Source: JBDWFY01 sp965275915 (GTDB lineage Bacteria; Pseudomonadota; Alphaproteobacteria; Rhizobiales; Stappiaceae). Taken from it: a DNA stretch of 64,000 nucleotides. Each line of letters starts with the position of its first letter. Positions within the stretch are counted from its first letter, which is position 1. The stretch lies in assembly GCA_965275915.1 (NCBI GenBank), contig CBDHYI010000006.1:434001-498000 (forward strand), written 5' to 3'. The position numbers and the translations under genes were made by a program. Under the pieces are notes generated by a model. The model searched no databases and was not told the DNA's origin. It was given only the letters and a program-made list of their open reading frames with translations. Shown piece by piece: positions 17,878-26,310 of this stretch.

Positions 17878-19011
17878 ATGACTGAATCCATGAATGTCGG
17901 AATTATTGGCTGTGGGAATATCTCCGCCGCCTATATGGAACTTTCTTCGCTCTTCAAGAGCATCGACGTGCGTGCCTGTGCCGATATGAACCCCGATGCT
18001 GCGAAAGCACGCGCCGAGGAATTCGGGTTGCGCGCGGATACGATCGACGGTCTCCTGTCCGCTGATGACATTGATATCATTGTCAATCTCACCATACCGG
18101 CTGCGCATTATGAGGTTTCGACGTCGATCCTTGACGCTGGGAAACATGTCTATTCGGAAAAACCGTTTGTCCTGTCGCTTGAAGAAGGCAGCGATCTTGC
18201 GAACCGGGCCGTCGAAAAAAAACTACGCATCGGATCGGCGCCCGATACGTTTCTGGGCGGTGCGCATCAGCAGGCCAGACGTCTGATTGACACAGGTGCC
18301 ATCGGCAAGGTGACGAGCGGAACGGCCCATGTGCTGGGACACGGGATGGAACATTGGCACCCCAACCCGGACTTCTTCTTCAAGCCCGGTGCCGGACCGG
18401 TTCTCGATATCGGACCCTACTACGTTAACAACCTGATACAATTGATCGGACCGGTAAAGCGGGTCATGGCTCTGGCCTCAACCCCCTCCCCGTACCGGAC
18501 AATCAGCTCCCAACCGCGCGCCGGTGAAACCATCAAGGTCGAAACGCCGACCACGATCCATGCGCTGCTGGAATTCCATAGCGGTGCAGTGATCACGCTG
18601 GGAACGAGCTGGGATGTCTGGCATCACGGGCACGATAATATGGAGCTTTACGGTGAAGACGGAACGCTTTACGTCCCGGATCCGAATTTCTTTGGCGGTG
18701 ACGTGCGCATGACGAAGGGACCGGATCTGCTGGATGAATTGCCGGCCTTTGATCATCCGCTCGCCAGGCCCAATCAGCAGCATAACAGCGGGATGCTTGC
18801 CAACTACAGGACTGTCGGTCTTGCCGATATGGCAACGGCGATCCGGGAAGGCCGGCCGCACCGTTGTTCGCTTGAAATGTCGCTGCATGCAGTTGATGTT
18901 ATGACATCGATCCTCAAAGCCGGAGAGGCCGGCAATCCTGTGGACCTTGCAACAACCTGCGAGCGTCCTGACGCACTTTCGATTGAAGAGGCTGCGTCCA
19001 TGCTTGCATGA
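17878..19011 (+). CDS. Gfo/Idh/MocA-family NAD(P)-dependent oxidoreductase
   Basis: Dehydrogenase of 377 residues. The N-terminal Rossmann domain starts with NVGIIGCGNISAAYMEL (dinucleotide loop GxGxxx). The catalytic EKP motif is in VYSEKPFVLSLE, and the second conserved motif is VLDIGPYYVNNLIQLIG, with the Asp of the D-x-G-x-H-like segment (His replaced by Tyr). These enzymes oxidise a sugar or inositol hydroxyl to a ketone. The gene starts at ATG 17878, with GGAG six bases before it and one base after the isomerase stop. It closes the glycoside operon. The Tyr at the usual His position is an observation from one motif and may shift substrate or mechanism. Confidence 0.9.
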   Translation: MTESMNVGIIGCGNISAAYMELSSLFKSIDVRACADMNPDAAKARAEEFGLRADTIDGLLSADDIDIIVNLTIPAAHYEVSTSILDAGKHVYSEKPFVLSLEEGSDLANRAVEKKLRIGSAPDTFLGGAHQQARRLIDTGAIGKVTSGTAHVLGHGMEHWHPNPDFFFKPGAGPVLDIGPYYVNNLIQLIGPVKRVMALASTPSPYRTISSQPRAGETIKVETPTTIHALLEFHSGAVITLGTSWDVWHHGHDNMELYGEDGTLYVPDPNFFGGDVRMTKGPDLLDELPAFDHPLARPNQQHNSGMLANYRTVGLADMATAIREGRPHRCSLEMSLHAVDVMTSILKAGEAGNPVDLATTCERPDALSIEEAASMLA

Positions 19012-19062
19012 GCGGTGCATCAGACTGTGTGACTAATAAGAAGAGGGCTTTGGCTGTAGTGA

Positions 19063-19641
19063 CTATGCCGGTTCCTTTTCCCCGATCCTGCCATCGTCTC
19101 TGCTTTCAAGCCAAAGCACATTGCCTTTTTCAAGGAAGTCGATGGACTGAACGGTGGTGTCGCCGTCCCTCAGAAAGCAGACATCATGGTTGGCGGCAAT
19201 CGGGATGCCTGAGACCGACCTGCTGAGAGAAAAGTGACAATGCCCGACGAAGATGGGCCGAACCATGTCTTTGTTAGGTGCCGGCAATCCGGCCGGCGCC
19301 TCTTGTTGAACGATTCCGATGATATCCGCATTCGCACCATGAACCGACGCCGGATTGTGGTGCGTAAAGATCCAGGCGGGGTGGTTCCGTGAGCTGGCAG
19401 TGTCCGGCTCGCCGGTGAGCCATTGCTGCCGCTTTTTGCTGACGTGACCGGCATGTGTTCCCGGCTCGTTTGTGTCCGGACAGATGAACGTTCCCTGAGG
19501 CGGATCCTCGGTCCATTGCACGAACCCATCCTGGTCTCCGGGACTGTCTGCAAGCACCTGCAGGCAGATTCCCCGATTGTCGCGATTGCCGATCAGAAGC
19601 GCGGTGCGTTGGCGCCGCAAAATCGAATTCGGTAAGCGCAC
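19063..19641 (-). pseudogene. 5'-truncated metallophosphoesterase/phosphodiesterase remnant
   Basis: The frame matches the C-terminal two thirds of a class III phosphodiesterase (CpdA/GpdQ-like calcineurin fold). The GN[H]DNR motif appears as IGNRDNRG, with Arg instead of the metal-binding His. Further on are FVQWTEDPPQGTFICPDT, IFTHHNPASVHG (metal His pair) and VGHCHFSLSRSVSGIPI (GHxH metal motif). The N-terminal D-x-H and GD motifs are missing, and a TAG stop lies immediately upstream of the first codon in this frame. With a key metal ligand replaced and the N-terminus gone, it is almost surely non-functional. It lies convergent to the oxidoreductase gene and upstream of a TetR operon, in about 0.9 kb of otherwise gene-poor sequence. 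Confidence 0.75.
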
Positions 19642-19873
19642 CTAGAGTTTGAGATAGTTTTTCTCAAGACCATGATGTGTCACCTCTCCGGAGATTATGA
19701 TTTTATCAGCATTGCTATGAATGTCCGGGATATGAGCGATCTTCATGGATTTCTGCCTGAATCACCTTTGTGGTGCGAAGCTACTTGGCCCATGTTTCAC
19801 CTCCGTGACAGCTTTCTCAAGTTTGCCGGATCATGCACAGGACATTCTTCAAAACCTCAAAGACGACTTGTAA

Positions 19874-19893
19874 ATTAATGATTGTTCATTTAT
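19874..19893. promoter_or_regulatory. Candidate TetR-family operator
   Basis: Dyad of the form AT.AATGA-N4-TCATT.AT, with a single mismatched pair, 25 bases upstream of the TetR start codon. It is AT-rich, lies close to the ribosome binding site, and would suit autoregulation of the leucine operon. No promoter hexamers are obvious beside it. Confidence 0.5.
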
Positions 19894-19917
19894 TTATGGA
19901 GTCAGGAGGATTGTCGG

Positions 19918-20559
19918 ATGGCGCGGCCTGTCGGAACAAAAGGATCGGACACAGCACAAAAGGTGCGGCAAAACGCACTGCGGTTGTTTGCGTCCGATGG
20001 CTATGCCGCTGTCTCCATGCGGATGATCGCTGATGCGGTCGGTGTTCAGGCAGCGGCTCTTTACAATCATTTTCCCACCAAACAAGACATTCTTTACGAT
20101 CTGCTGCTTGTTCATATGGAGGATCTGATTACGGCCTGGGAGCAGGAACGGCTTGCTGAGGAACCACCGGAGGCCGCTCTGCATCGGTTCACACGGTTTC
20201 ACATCCGCTACCATATCCAGCGTTCGGACGAAGTGTTCATATCCTATATGGAACTCAGAAATCTTGAGCCGCCAAATTTTGCCGTTATCGAACGCCTGCG
20301 CGGTCAATATGAAGCCTGTCTGAGAGACATTCTGTCGTCCGGTCAAAAAGCAGGCTGCTTCGCAATAACCGATCCGCCGGTGACAAGCATGGCCATCATT
20401 TCAATGCTGACCGGTGTCAACACGTGGTATCGCAGCGGTGGCCGCCTCGACGTGAGGGAAATTGAACGGATTTATCAGGAGCTTGTTTCCCGCTGCGTCG
20501 GAATAAATGTGAATGAGGTTCGGCCGGCGAAACTGCTTAAGATTGGGGATCCCGCATGA
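19918..20559 (+). CDS. TetR-family regulator of the leucine degradation operon
   Basis: Repressor of 213 residues with a TetR HTH (MRMIADAVGVQAAALYNHFP, about 36-55) and a C-terminal ligand domain. The start ATG 19918 has a perfect AGGAGG eight bases upstream; an earlier in-frame ATG at 19882 is not supported. The last codon overlaps the ATG of mccB (ATGA), so regulator and carboxylase are made from one message. TetR proteins in this setting often respond to acyl-CoA intermediates. Pseudomonas uses a MerR regulator (LiuR) instead. Confidence 0.9.
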   Translation: MARPVGTKGSDTAQKVRQNALRLFASDGYAAVSMRMIADAVGVQAAALYNHFPTKQDILYDLLLVHMEDLITAWEQERLAEEPPEAALHRFTRFHIRYHIQRSDEVFISYMELRNLEPPNFAVIERLRGQYEACLRDILSSGQKAGCFAITDPPVTSMAIISMLTGVNTWYRSGGRLDVREIERIYQELVSRCVGINVNEVRPAKLLKIGDPA

Positions 20560-22163
20560 CGATTTTAACGTCCGACCTCTCTCCGGCATCCGAGACTTTC
20601 AAGCAAAACCGGGAGGCGCAGGAAACGGCCTTGCAGTCGGTTCAGGAGGCGGTGGAACGGGCCGTTGCCGGGGGCGGAGAAGCAGCCCGCGAACGTCACA
20701 CCGGACGGGGGAAAATTCTGCCGCGCGAACGGGTCAGCCGTCTGCTTGATCCCGGATCGCCTTTTTTGGAGGTTGGCCTTCTGGCCGCGCATGATCTCTA
20801 TGACAACGCCTCCCCGTCTGCGGGGATGATTGCGGGTATCGGCCGGGTCGAAGGTTGCGATGTGATGATTGTCTGCAACGATGCAACGGTCAAAGGCGGC
20901 ACTTATTACCCGATGACTGTCAAGAAACATCTGCGGGCACAGGAGATTGCCGCCAATAACAATCTGCCCTGCATCTATCTGGTGGACTCTGGCGGCGCCA
21001 ACCTCCCGAACCAGGACGAGGTCTTCCCGGACCGGGATCATTTTGGCCGCATCTTTTTCAATCAGGCCAGCATGTCGGCGAACGGCATCCCGCAGATTGC
21101 CGTCGTAATGGGCTCCTGCACGGCCGGCGGCGCCTATGTCCCAGCCATGTCAGACGAGACGATCATCGTTCGCAACCAGGGCACGATTTTTCTGGCCGGT
21201 CCGCCGTTGGTGAAAGCCGCGACCGGGGAGATCGTCTCTGCAGAGGATCTCGGTGGCGGCGATGTACATACCCGCCTCTCCGGAGTTGCCGATCATCTTG
21301 CCAGAGACGATACCCACGCTCTGGCGTTATGCCGCCGGGCCGTTGCCAATCTCAACCGGCAAAAATCGGTCAATACCGACATCCGGACACCGGAAGATCC
21401 CCTTTACGATCCTGAGGAGATCCTGGGTGTCGTACCGGCGGATCTCCGGACGCCCTACGATATCCGGGAAGTTCTGGCACGGCTTGTCGACGGGTCCCGC
21501 TTTGATGAGTTCAAGGCCCGTTACGGCACCACGCTCGTTTGCGGTTTTTGCCATATCCACGGCATTCCGGCCGGTATCATTGCCAATAATGGTGTTCTCT
21601 TCTCAGAAAGCGCTTTAAAAGGCGCGCATTTTGTCGAGCTCTGCTCGCAACGGCGGATACCGCTTGTGTTTCTTCAGAACATTACCGGCTTCATGGTCGG
21701 TCAGAAATATGAGGCTGATGGCATTGCCAAACACGGCGCCAAACTGGTTACGGCAGTGGCGACCACCGCAGTGCCAAAGGTAACCGTTCTGGTCGGCGGT
21801 TCTTTCGGTGCGGGTAACTACGGAATGTGCGGGCGGGCCTATGATCCTCGTTTTCTGTGGACCTGGCCCGGCTCTCGTATCTCGGTCATGGGGGGAGAAC
21901 AGGCCGCCGGTGTGCTGGCGACCGTTCGGCGGGACGGTATTGAGCGCAAGAGCGGGTCCTGGTCCGCAGAAGAGGAGCAGGAGTTCAAACAGCCCATCAT
22001 TGATCAGTTCGAGCATCAGGGACATCCGCTTTATGCATCGGCGCGGCTTTGGGATGACGGTATCATCGACCCGCGCAAGATCCGCGACGTTCTGGGGCTA
22101 TCGCTGTCGGCGGCGCTGAATGCACCGATTGAAGAAACTCGTTTCGGCATTTTCAGGATGTAG
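20556..22163 (+). CDS. mccB: Methylcrotonyl-CoA carboxylase, carboxyltransferase (beta) subunit
   Basis: Carboxyltransferase that moves CO2 from carboxybiotin to 3-methylcrotonyl-CoA in leucine breakdown. At 535 residues it has the expected size for MccB/LiuB. The first crotonase-like domain contains RERVSRLLDPGSPFLEVG and MGSCTAGGAYVPAMSDE. The second contains FLQNITGFMVGQKYEADG and VGGSFGAGNYGMCGRAY, segments characteristic of MCC rather than propionyl-CoA carboxylase. It overlaps the TetR gene by four bases and is followed, via the macro-domain gene, by its biotin-carrying partner. Confidence 0.95.
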   Translation: MTILTSDLSPASETFKQNREAQETALQSVQEAVERAVAGGGEAARERHTGRGKILPRERVSRLLDPGSPFLEVGLLAAHDLYDNASPSAGMIAGIGRVEGCDVMIVCNDATVKGGTYYPMTVKKHLRAQEIAANNNLPCIYLVDSGGANLPNQDEVFPDRDHFGRIFFNQASMSANGIPQIAVVMGSCTAGGAYVPAMSDETIIVRNQGTIFLAGPPLVKAATGEIVSAEDLGGGDVHTRLSGVADHLARDDTHALALCRRAVANLNRQKSVNTDIRTPEDPLYDPEEILGVVPADLRTPYDIREVLARLVDGSRFDEFKARYGTTLVCGFCHIHGIPAGIIANNGVLFSESALKGAHFVELCSQRRIPLVFLQNITGFMVGQKYEADGIAKHGAKLVTAVATTAVPKVTVLVGGSFGAGNYGMCGRAYDPRFLWTWPGSRISVMGGEQAAGVLATVRRDGIERKSGSWSAEEEQEFKQPIIDQFEHQGHPLYASARLWDDGIIDPRKIRDVLGLSLSAALNAPIEETRFGIFRM

Positions 22164-22167
22164 CACC

Positions 22168-22683
22168 ATGGACCGGATCACGACCCTCGTTGGTGACATC
22201 ATCAGGATCGAAGCGGATGCCATCGTCAATGCGGCCAATTCTTCCCTGCTTGGCGGTGGAGGCGTTGACGGGGCAATCCATCGTGCCGCCGGCCCGGACC
22301 TTCTGGACGAGTGCCGGCTTCTGAGGGGCTGCAAAACCGGTCAGGCAAAGATCACCAAGGGCTACAGACTTCCGGCAAAACACGTCATCCACACGGTCGG
22401 TCCCGTGTGGCGCGGCGGGCTGGAAGGCGAGCCTGAGCTGCTTGCGCAGTGTTATGAAAACAGCCTGACTGTCGGCGTTGAAAACGGCTGCCGGACTTTT
22501 GCCTTTCCGGCGATTTCCACCGGCATATACGGCTATCCCGCCGATCTTGCTGCCGGGATTGCCGTCGGCACGATCAGCCGCGTTGCCATGGAACTGGACG
22601 GCGTTGAATGCGTCACACTGGTGGCTTTCGATGAAAAAAGTCACGGCCATCTGATCGCCGCGCTTGGGAGGGCAGAAGACTGA
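22168..22683 (+). CDS. Macro-domain protein (O-acyl-ADP-ribose deacylase-like)
   Basis: Single-domain macro protein of 171 residues, MacroD/YmdB type, which binds ADP-ribose and hydrolyses O-acetyl-ADP-ribose or mono-ADP-ribosyl links. The phosphate and ribose loops are present: GDIIRIEADAIVNAANSSLL (about 8-27), GGGGVDGAIHRAAGPDL, and the GIYGYP loop in AISTGIYGYPADLA. ATG 22168 is chosen because it leaves the usual N-terminus; an in-frame ATG at 22120 lies inside mccB. It begins five bases after mccB and its TGA overlaps the ATG of mccA by one base, so it is cotranslated with the two carboxylase subunits. This placement is unusual; its role in leucine catabolism is not established. Confidence 0.93.
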   Translation: MDRITTLVGDIIRIEADAIVNAANSSLLGGGGVDGAIHRAAGPDLLDECRLLRGCKTGQAKITKGYRLPAKHVIHTVGPVWRGGLEGEPELLAQCYENSLTVGVENGCRTFAFPAISTGIYGYPADLAAGIAVGTISRVAMELDGVECVTLVAFDEKSHGHLIAALGRAED

Positions 22684-24674
22684 TGTTCAAAAAACTGCTT
22701 ATAGCCAATCGCGGTGAGATTGCTTGTCGGATCATTCGAACAGCCCGGTCGCTCGGAATTCGTTCGATAGCCGTCTACTCAGACGCGGATCGGGAGGCTC
22801 TCCACGTCTCGTTGGCTGATGAAGCCTACCGCCTGGGACCGGCGCCGGTGGTCGAGAGCTATCTGCGCGCCGACCGGATTGTCGAGATTGCGCTCCAGTC
22901 CGGAGCGGATGCGGTCCATCCAGGGTATGGATTTCTGTCCGAAAATCCCGAGTTTGTCGAAAAAATCGAAGCGGCGGGTCTCTCGTTCGTTGGTCCGCCC
23001 GCGACTGCGATCCGGGCGATGGGGCTGAAGGATGCCGCCAAAAAACTGATGCAGGAAGCCGGCGTGCCGGTCGTGCCGGGCTATCATGGATCGCAACAGG
23101 ATGCGGATGGTCTTGCCGCTGAAGCGGATCGTATCGGCTATCCGGTCCTGATCAAGGCGCGGGCCGGCGGCGGCGGAAAAGGCATGCGGCGGGTCGACCA
23201 CCCTGAGGATTTCAAGGCGGCACTGGACGGGGCGCAGCGCGAAGGCCTTGCCAGCTTTGGCGATGGGGCCTGCCTGATCGAAAAATATCTGACAAAACCA
23301 AGACACATCGAGATCCAGGTGTTTGGGGACACGCATGGCAATGTCGTTCATCTGTTTGAGCGGGATTGTTCGCTGCAGCGCCGTCACCAGAAGGTGATCG
23401 AAGAAGCCCCTGCCCCCGGCATGACGCCTGACATGCGCGAGGCGATGGGCACCGCCGCTGTGAAAGCGGCAAAAGCCATCGGTTACCAGGGCGCAGGCAC
23501 AATCGAATTTATCGCAGATGTTTCCGATGGACTGAGGCCGGACCGTTTTTATTTTATGGAAATGAATACCCGGCTTCAGGTTGAACATCCTGTAACCGAA
23601 TGCATCACCGGACTGGATCTTGTCGAATGGCAGCTGCGGGTCGCATCCGGCGAAGCTTTACCGTTGCGACAACAGGATCTTTCGATCAACGGCTGGTCGT
23701 TTGAAGCGCGTCTTTACGCTGAAGACGCAGCACGCGGGTTTCTGCCGGCAACCGGAAGGCTTCACCATCTGAGCCTGCCTGAGACGACGGCCCGTGTTGA
23801 TTCAGGCGTTCGGCAAGGCGATGAGATCACGCCTTATTATGATCCGATGATTGCAAAGGTGATCGTGCACGGCGCAACTCGACGGTCGGCGCTGAACAAG
23901 CTGCAGGCGGCGCTGGGTGCCTGCCACGTGGCAGGATCAACGACAAATGTCGGATTTCTGGCAGCCCTTGCGGATGACCCGGAATTCCTGGCAGGCGACG
24001 TCGATACCGGACTGATCGACCGGAAACTTGACGGCCTGATCGCCGAAAACGACCCGCCTTGCGACGCATTGGCTGTCGCGGCGCTTGCCGATCTCGGCCT
24101 CCTGGAACCGCGCAGGGGCCTGGATCCGTTCGACAGCCTTGCGGGTTGGCGTCTTTGGACTGAGGCAAAACAATTCGCTTTGATCGAATGGCGTGGAGAA
24201 ACCCGGGAACTGCAGGTGGTTTCAAAGGGGCGTCAGTCCTTCGTTGTTGACATCGATGATGAGAATTTCTCCATTACCGTCCTGTCTCAGACGCTTAACG
24301 AAATCCGGCTGGATCTTGAGGGACGCGTAACCAGCGTTCGTCTTGCCCGTCACGCCGGAATGCTCACAGTATTTCTGGATGGAGTGTCTTATGATTTCAG
24401 GTTGCCGGATCACCTTGATGAGAAAGGCGATGCGGCTGAGATAAGCGATAGCCTGCTTGCGCCGATGCCGGGTCTGGTGAAACTCCTGAGCGCAAGCCCG
24501 GGCCAGACGGTCGACAAAGGCGCGCCGCTTATCGTGATTGAAGCCATGAAAATGGAACATACGTTGCTTGCCCCCCGTGCCGGCACGATCGCGGACATCT
24601 GGGTTGCGGAAGGAGATCAGGTCACCGAGGGCGCTGTTTTGCTGGCCATGGCGGAGGAAGATCATGCTGCCTGA
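22683..24674 (+). CDS. mccA: Methylcrotonyl-CoA carboxylase, biotin-carrying (alpha) subunit
   Basis: Biotin carboxylase plus biotin carrier, 663 residues. The N-terminal domain starts KKLLIANRGEIACRIIRTAR. The ATP-grasp domain has IKARAGGGGKGMRRV (about 157-171) and EMNTRLQVEHPVTE (about 294-307). After the BC domain and a BT-like linker, the biotinyl domain carries EAMKMEHTLLAPRAG near residue 625, with the modified Lys in MKM. Its size and partner identify it as MccA/LiuD. It overlaps the macro gene by one base and the ligase gene by 11. Confidence 0.95.
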   Translation: MFKKLLIANRGEIACRIIRTARSLGIRSIAVYSDADREALHVSLADEAYRLGPAPVVESYLRADRIVEIALQSGADAVHPGYGFLSENPEFVEKIEAAGLSFVGPPATAIRAMGLKDAAKKLMQEAGVPVVPGYHGSQQDADGLAAEADRIGYPVLIKARAGGGGKGMRRVDHPEDFKAALDGAQREGLASFGDGACLIEKYLTKPRHIEIQVFGDTHGNVVHLFERDCSLQRRHQKVIEEAPAPGMTPDMREAMGTAAVKAAKAIGYQGAGTIEFIADVSDGLRPDRFYFMEMNTRLQVEHPVTECITGLDLVEWQLRVASGEALPLRQQDLSINGWSFEARLYAEDAARGFLPATGRLHHLSLPETTARVDSGVRQGDEITPYYDPMIAKVIVHGATRRSALNKLQAALGACHVAGSTTNVGFLAALADDPEFLAGDVDTGLIDRKLDGLIAENDPPCDALAVAALADLGLLEPRRGLDPFDSLAGWRLWTEAKQFALIEWRGETRELQVVSKGRQSFVVDIDDENFSITVLSQTLNEIRLDLEGRVTSVRLARHAGMLTVFLDGVSYDFRLPDHLDEKGDAAEISDSLLAPMPGLVKLLSASPGQTVDKGAPLIVIEAMKMEHTLLAPRAGTIADIWVAEGDQVTEGAVLLAMAEEDHAA

Positions 24675-26310
24675 CGGCGCGACATATGACGAACTGTTCG
24701 CACGCTTTGAATGGGACATACCGGATTATTTCAATATCGGTACAGACATTTGTGACAAGTGGGCTGACAGAGATCCGGATCGGCTTGCCATTGAATTCAT
24801 TGACAAAAACAATCAAAAACATGCCTTTTCGTTTTCTGATCTGAAGTGCTATTCAAACCAGGTCGCGAACCTTTTGGCCGATCACGGAGCTGCCCGGGGC
24901 GACCGGATCGGCATTCTGCTACCCCAGGCACCGGAGACAGCCTACGCCCATATTGCCATTCACAAGCTGGGCGGGATTTCAATTCCGCTGTTTACGCTGT
25001 TCGGGGAAGAGGCGCTTGCCTACCGACTAAAAGACTCCGGCGCAAAAATGCTGATCACCAACCGAGAAGGCGCGGAGAAAGTCGCGGCTATACGGTCCTC
25101 CCTGCCCGACCTTCAGCGTGTTTTTTCAATTGATGGACCGGCGGATCAGGCGGAAGACTTTCACGCCCTGCGGCGGATCCGGTCGCCTGATTTTGAGCCG
25201 GTTCGAACCCGCGCGGACGATCCGGCTTTGATCATCTATACATCCGGCACCACCGGCCAGCCGAAGGGAGCCTTGCACGCGCACCGGGTCCTGCCGGGAC
25301 ATCTCCCTGGCGTTGAAATCAGTCATGACCTCTTTCCTCAGCAGGGAGACAAGATCTGGACCCCCGCAGACTGGGCCTGGATCGGCGGATTGCTTGACGT
25401 TCTGATGCCGGCCCTTCATCACGGCATTCCGGTTGTTGCCCATCGTTTCAAGAAATTCACCGGCGAAGCGGCCTTCGCATTTCTCGCCGAGCATGAAATT
25501 CGAAACAGCTTTCTGCCCCCCACAGCCCTCAAAATGATGCGGCAGGTCGACAATCCGAAACAGCGCTGGTCTTATCGTCTCCGCTCGATCGCAAGCGGCG
25601 GGGAGACGCTGGGGAGCGAGTTGATCGAATGGGGGCAGAAGACCTTCGGCCTGACCATCAATGAGTTTTACGGTCAGACGGAATGCAACATGATCGTTTC
25701 CTCTTGCAGCCGCATCATGCCAGCGAGGCCCGGCATTATGGGACGCGCGGTTCCTGGGCACCGCCTTGCCATTATCGATGACAGCGGTCAGCCGGTGGCG
25801 CGTGGCACGCTGGGAAACATCGGTGTTCAAAAGTCCGACCCGGTCATGTTCGTGGAATATTGGCAGAATCCGGACGCAACAGGGAAGAAATTTGCGGGCG
25901 ACTGGTTGCTGACAGGCGATACCGGTATCATGGACGAGGAGGGCTGGATCCGCTTCGTGGGGCGTGACGATGATGTCATCACCTCGTCTGGCTATCGGAT
26001 TGGCCCGGGAGAAATTGAGGACTGCCTGCTCAGGCATCCGGCTGTTGCCATGGCCGGTGTTGTCGGCAAACCCGACCCGGTCCGGACGGAAATCGTCAAA
26101 GCATTTGTTGTCCTGAAAGACGGCGTGGCAGAGAGTAACGATCTGGCCGTCGATATCACCGAACATGTCAGGATAAGGCTGGCCGCGTATGAGTATCCGC
26201 GGGAGATCGCCTTTGTGTCCTCCCTTCCGATGACGACCACCGGTAAGGTCGTCCGCCGGGAACTCCGGGATATCGCCGCCGCGGAAGTGGCATCAGAGAC
26301 AATGGCATGA
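24664..26310 (+). CDS. AMP-forming acyl-CoA synthetase
   Basis: Ligase of 548 residues in the acetyl-CoA/medium-chain acyl-CoA synthetase group, forming an acyl-CoA from a carboxylic acid, ATP and CoA. The ATP loop is IIYTSGTTGQPKGAL. The A4-A5 region is NEFYGQTECNMI, the hinge is TGDTGIMDEEGWIRFVGRDD and the catalytic Lys is in TTTGKVVRREL near the C-terminus. ATG 24664 follows GGAGG and overlaps mccA, so it belongs to the same operon. In this setting isovalerate, methylcrotonate or acetoacetate are possible acids. Acetoacetate is the end product of the HMG-CoA lyase step, so an acetoacetyl-CoA-forming role is conceivable. Specificity cannot be read from motifs. Confidence 0.88.
   Translation: MLPDGATYDELFARFEWDIPDYFNIGTDICDKWADRDPDRLAIEFIDKNNQKHAFSFSDLKCYSNQVANLLADHGAARGDRIGILLPQAPETAYAHIAIHKLGGISIPLFTLFGEEALAYRLKDSGAKMLITNREGAEKVAAIRSSLPDLQRVFSIDGPADQAEDFHALRRIRSPDFEPVRTRADDPALIIYTSGTTGQPKGALHAHRVLPGHLPGVEISHDLFPQQGDKIWTPADWAWIGGLLDVLMPALHHGIPVVAHRFKKFTGEAAFAFLAEHEIRNSFLPPTALKMMRQVDNPKQRWSYRLRSIASGGETLGSELIEWGQKTFGLTINEFYGQTECNMIVSSCSRIMPARPGIMGRAVPGHRLAIIDDSGQPVARGTLGNIGVQKSDPVMFVEYWQNPDATGKKFAGDWLLTGDTGIMDEEGWIRFVGRDDDVITSSGYRIGPGEIEDCLLRHPAVAMAGVVGKPDPVRTEIVKAFVVLKDGVAESNDLAVDITEHVRIRLAAYEYPREIAFVSSLPMTTTGKVVRRELRDIAAAEVASETMA

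Noticed and set aside
25190..25225. GGTTCGAACC-like sequence resembling a tRNA T-loop
   Set aside because: It lies within the ligase coding region, and no acceptor, D or anticodon arms could be formed around it.
25126..26166. Minus-strand open frame of 346 codons opposite the acyl-CoA ligase
   Set aside because: An antisense shadow. The plus strand has all adenylation-domain motifs.
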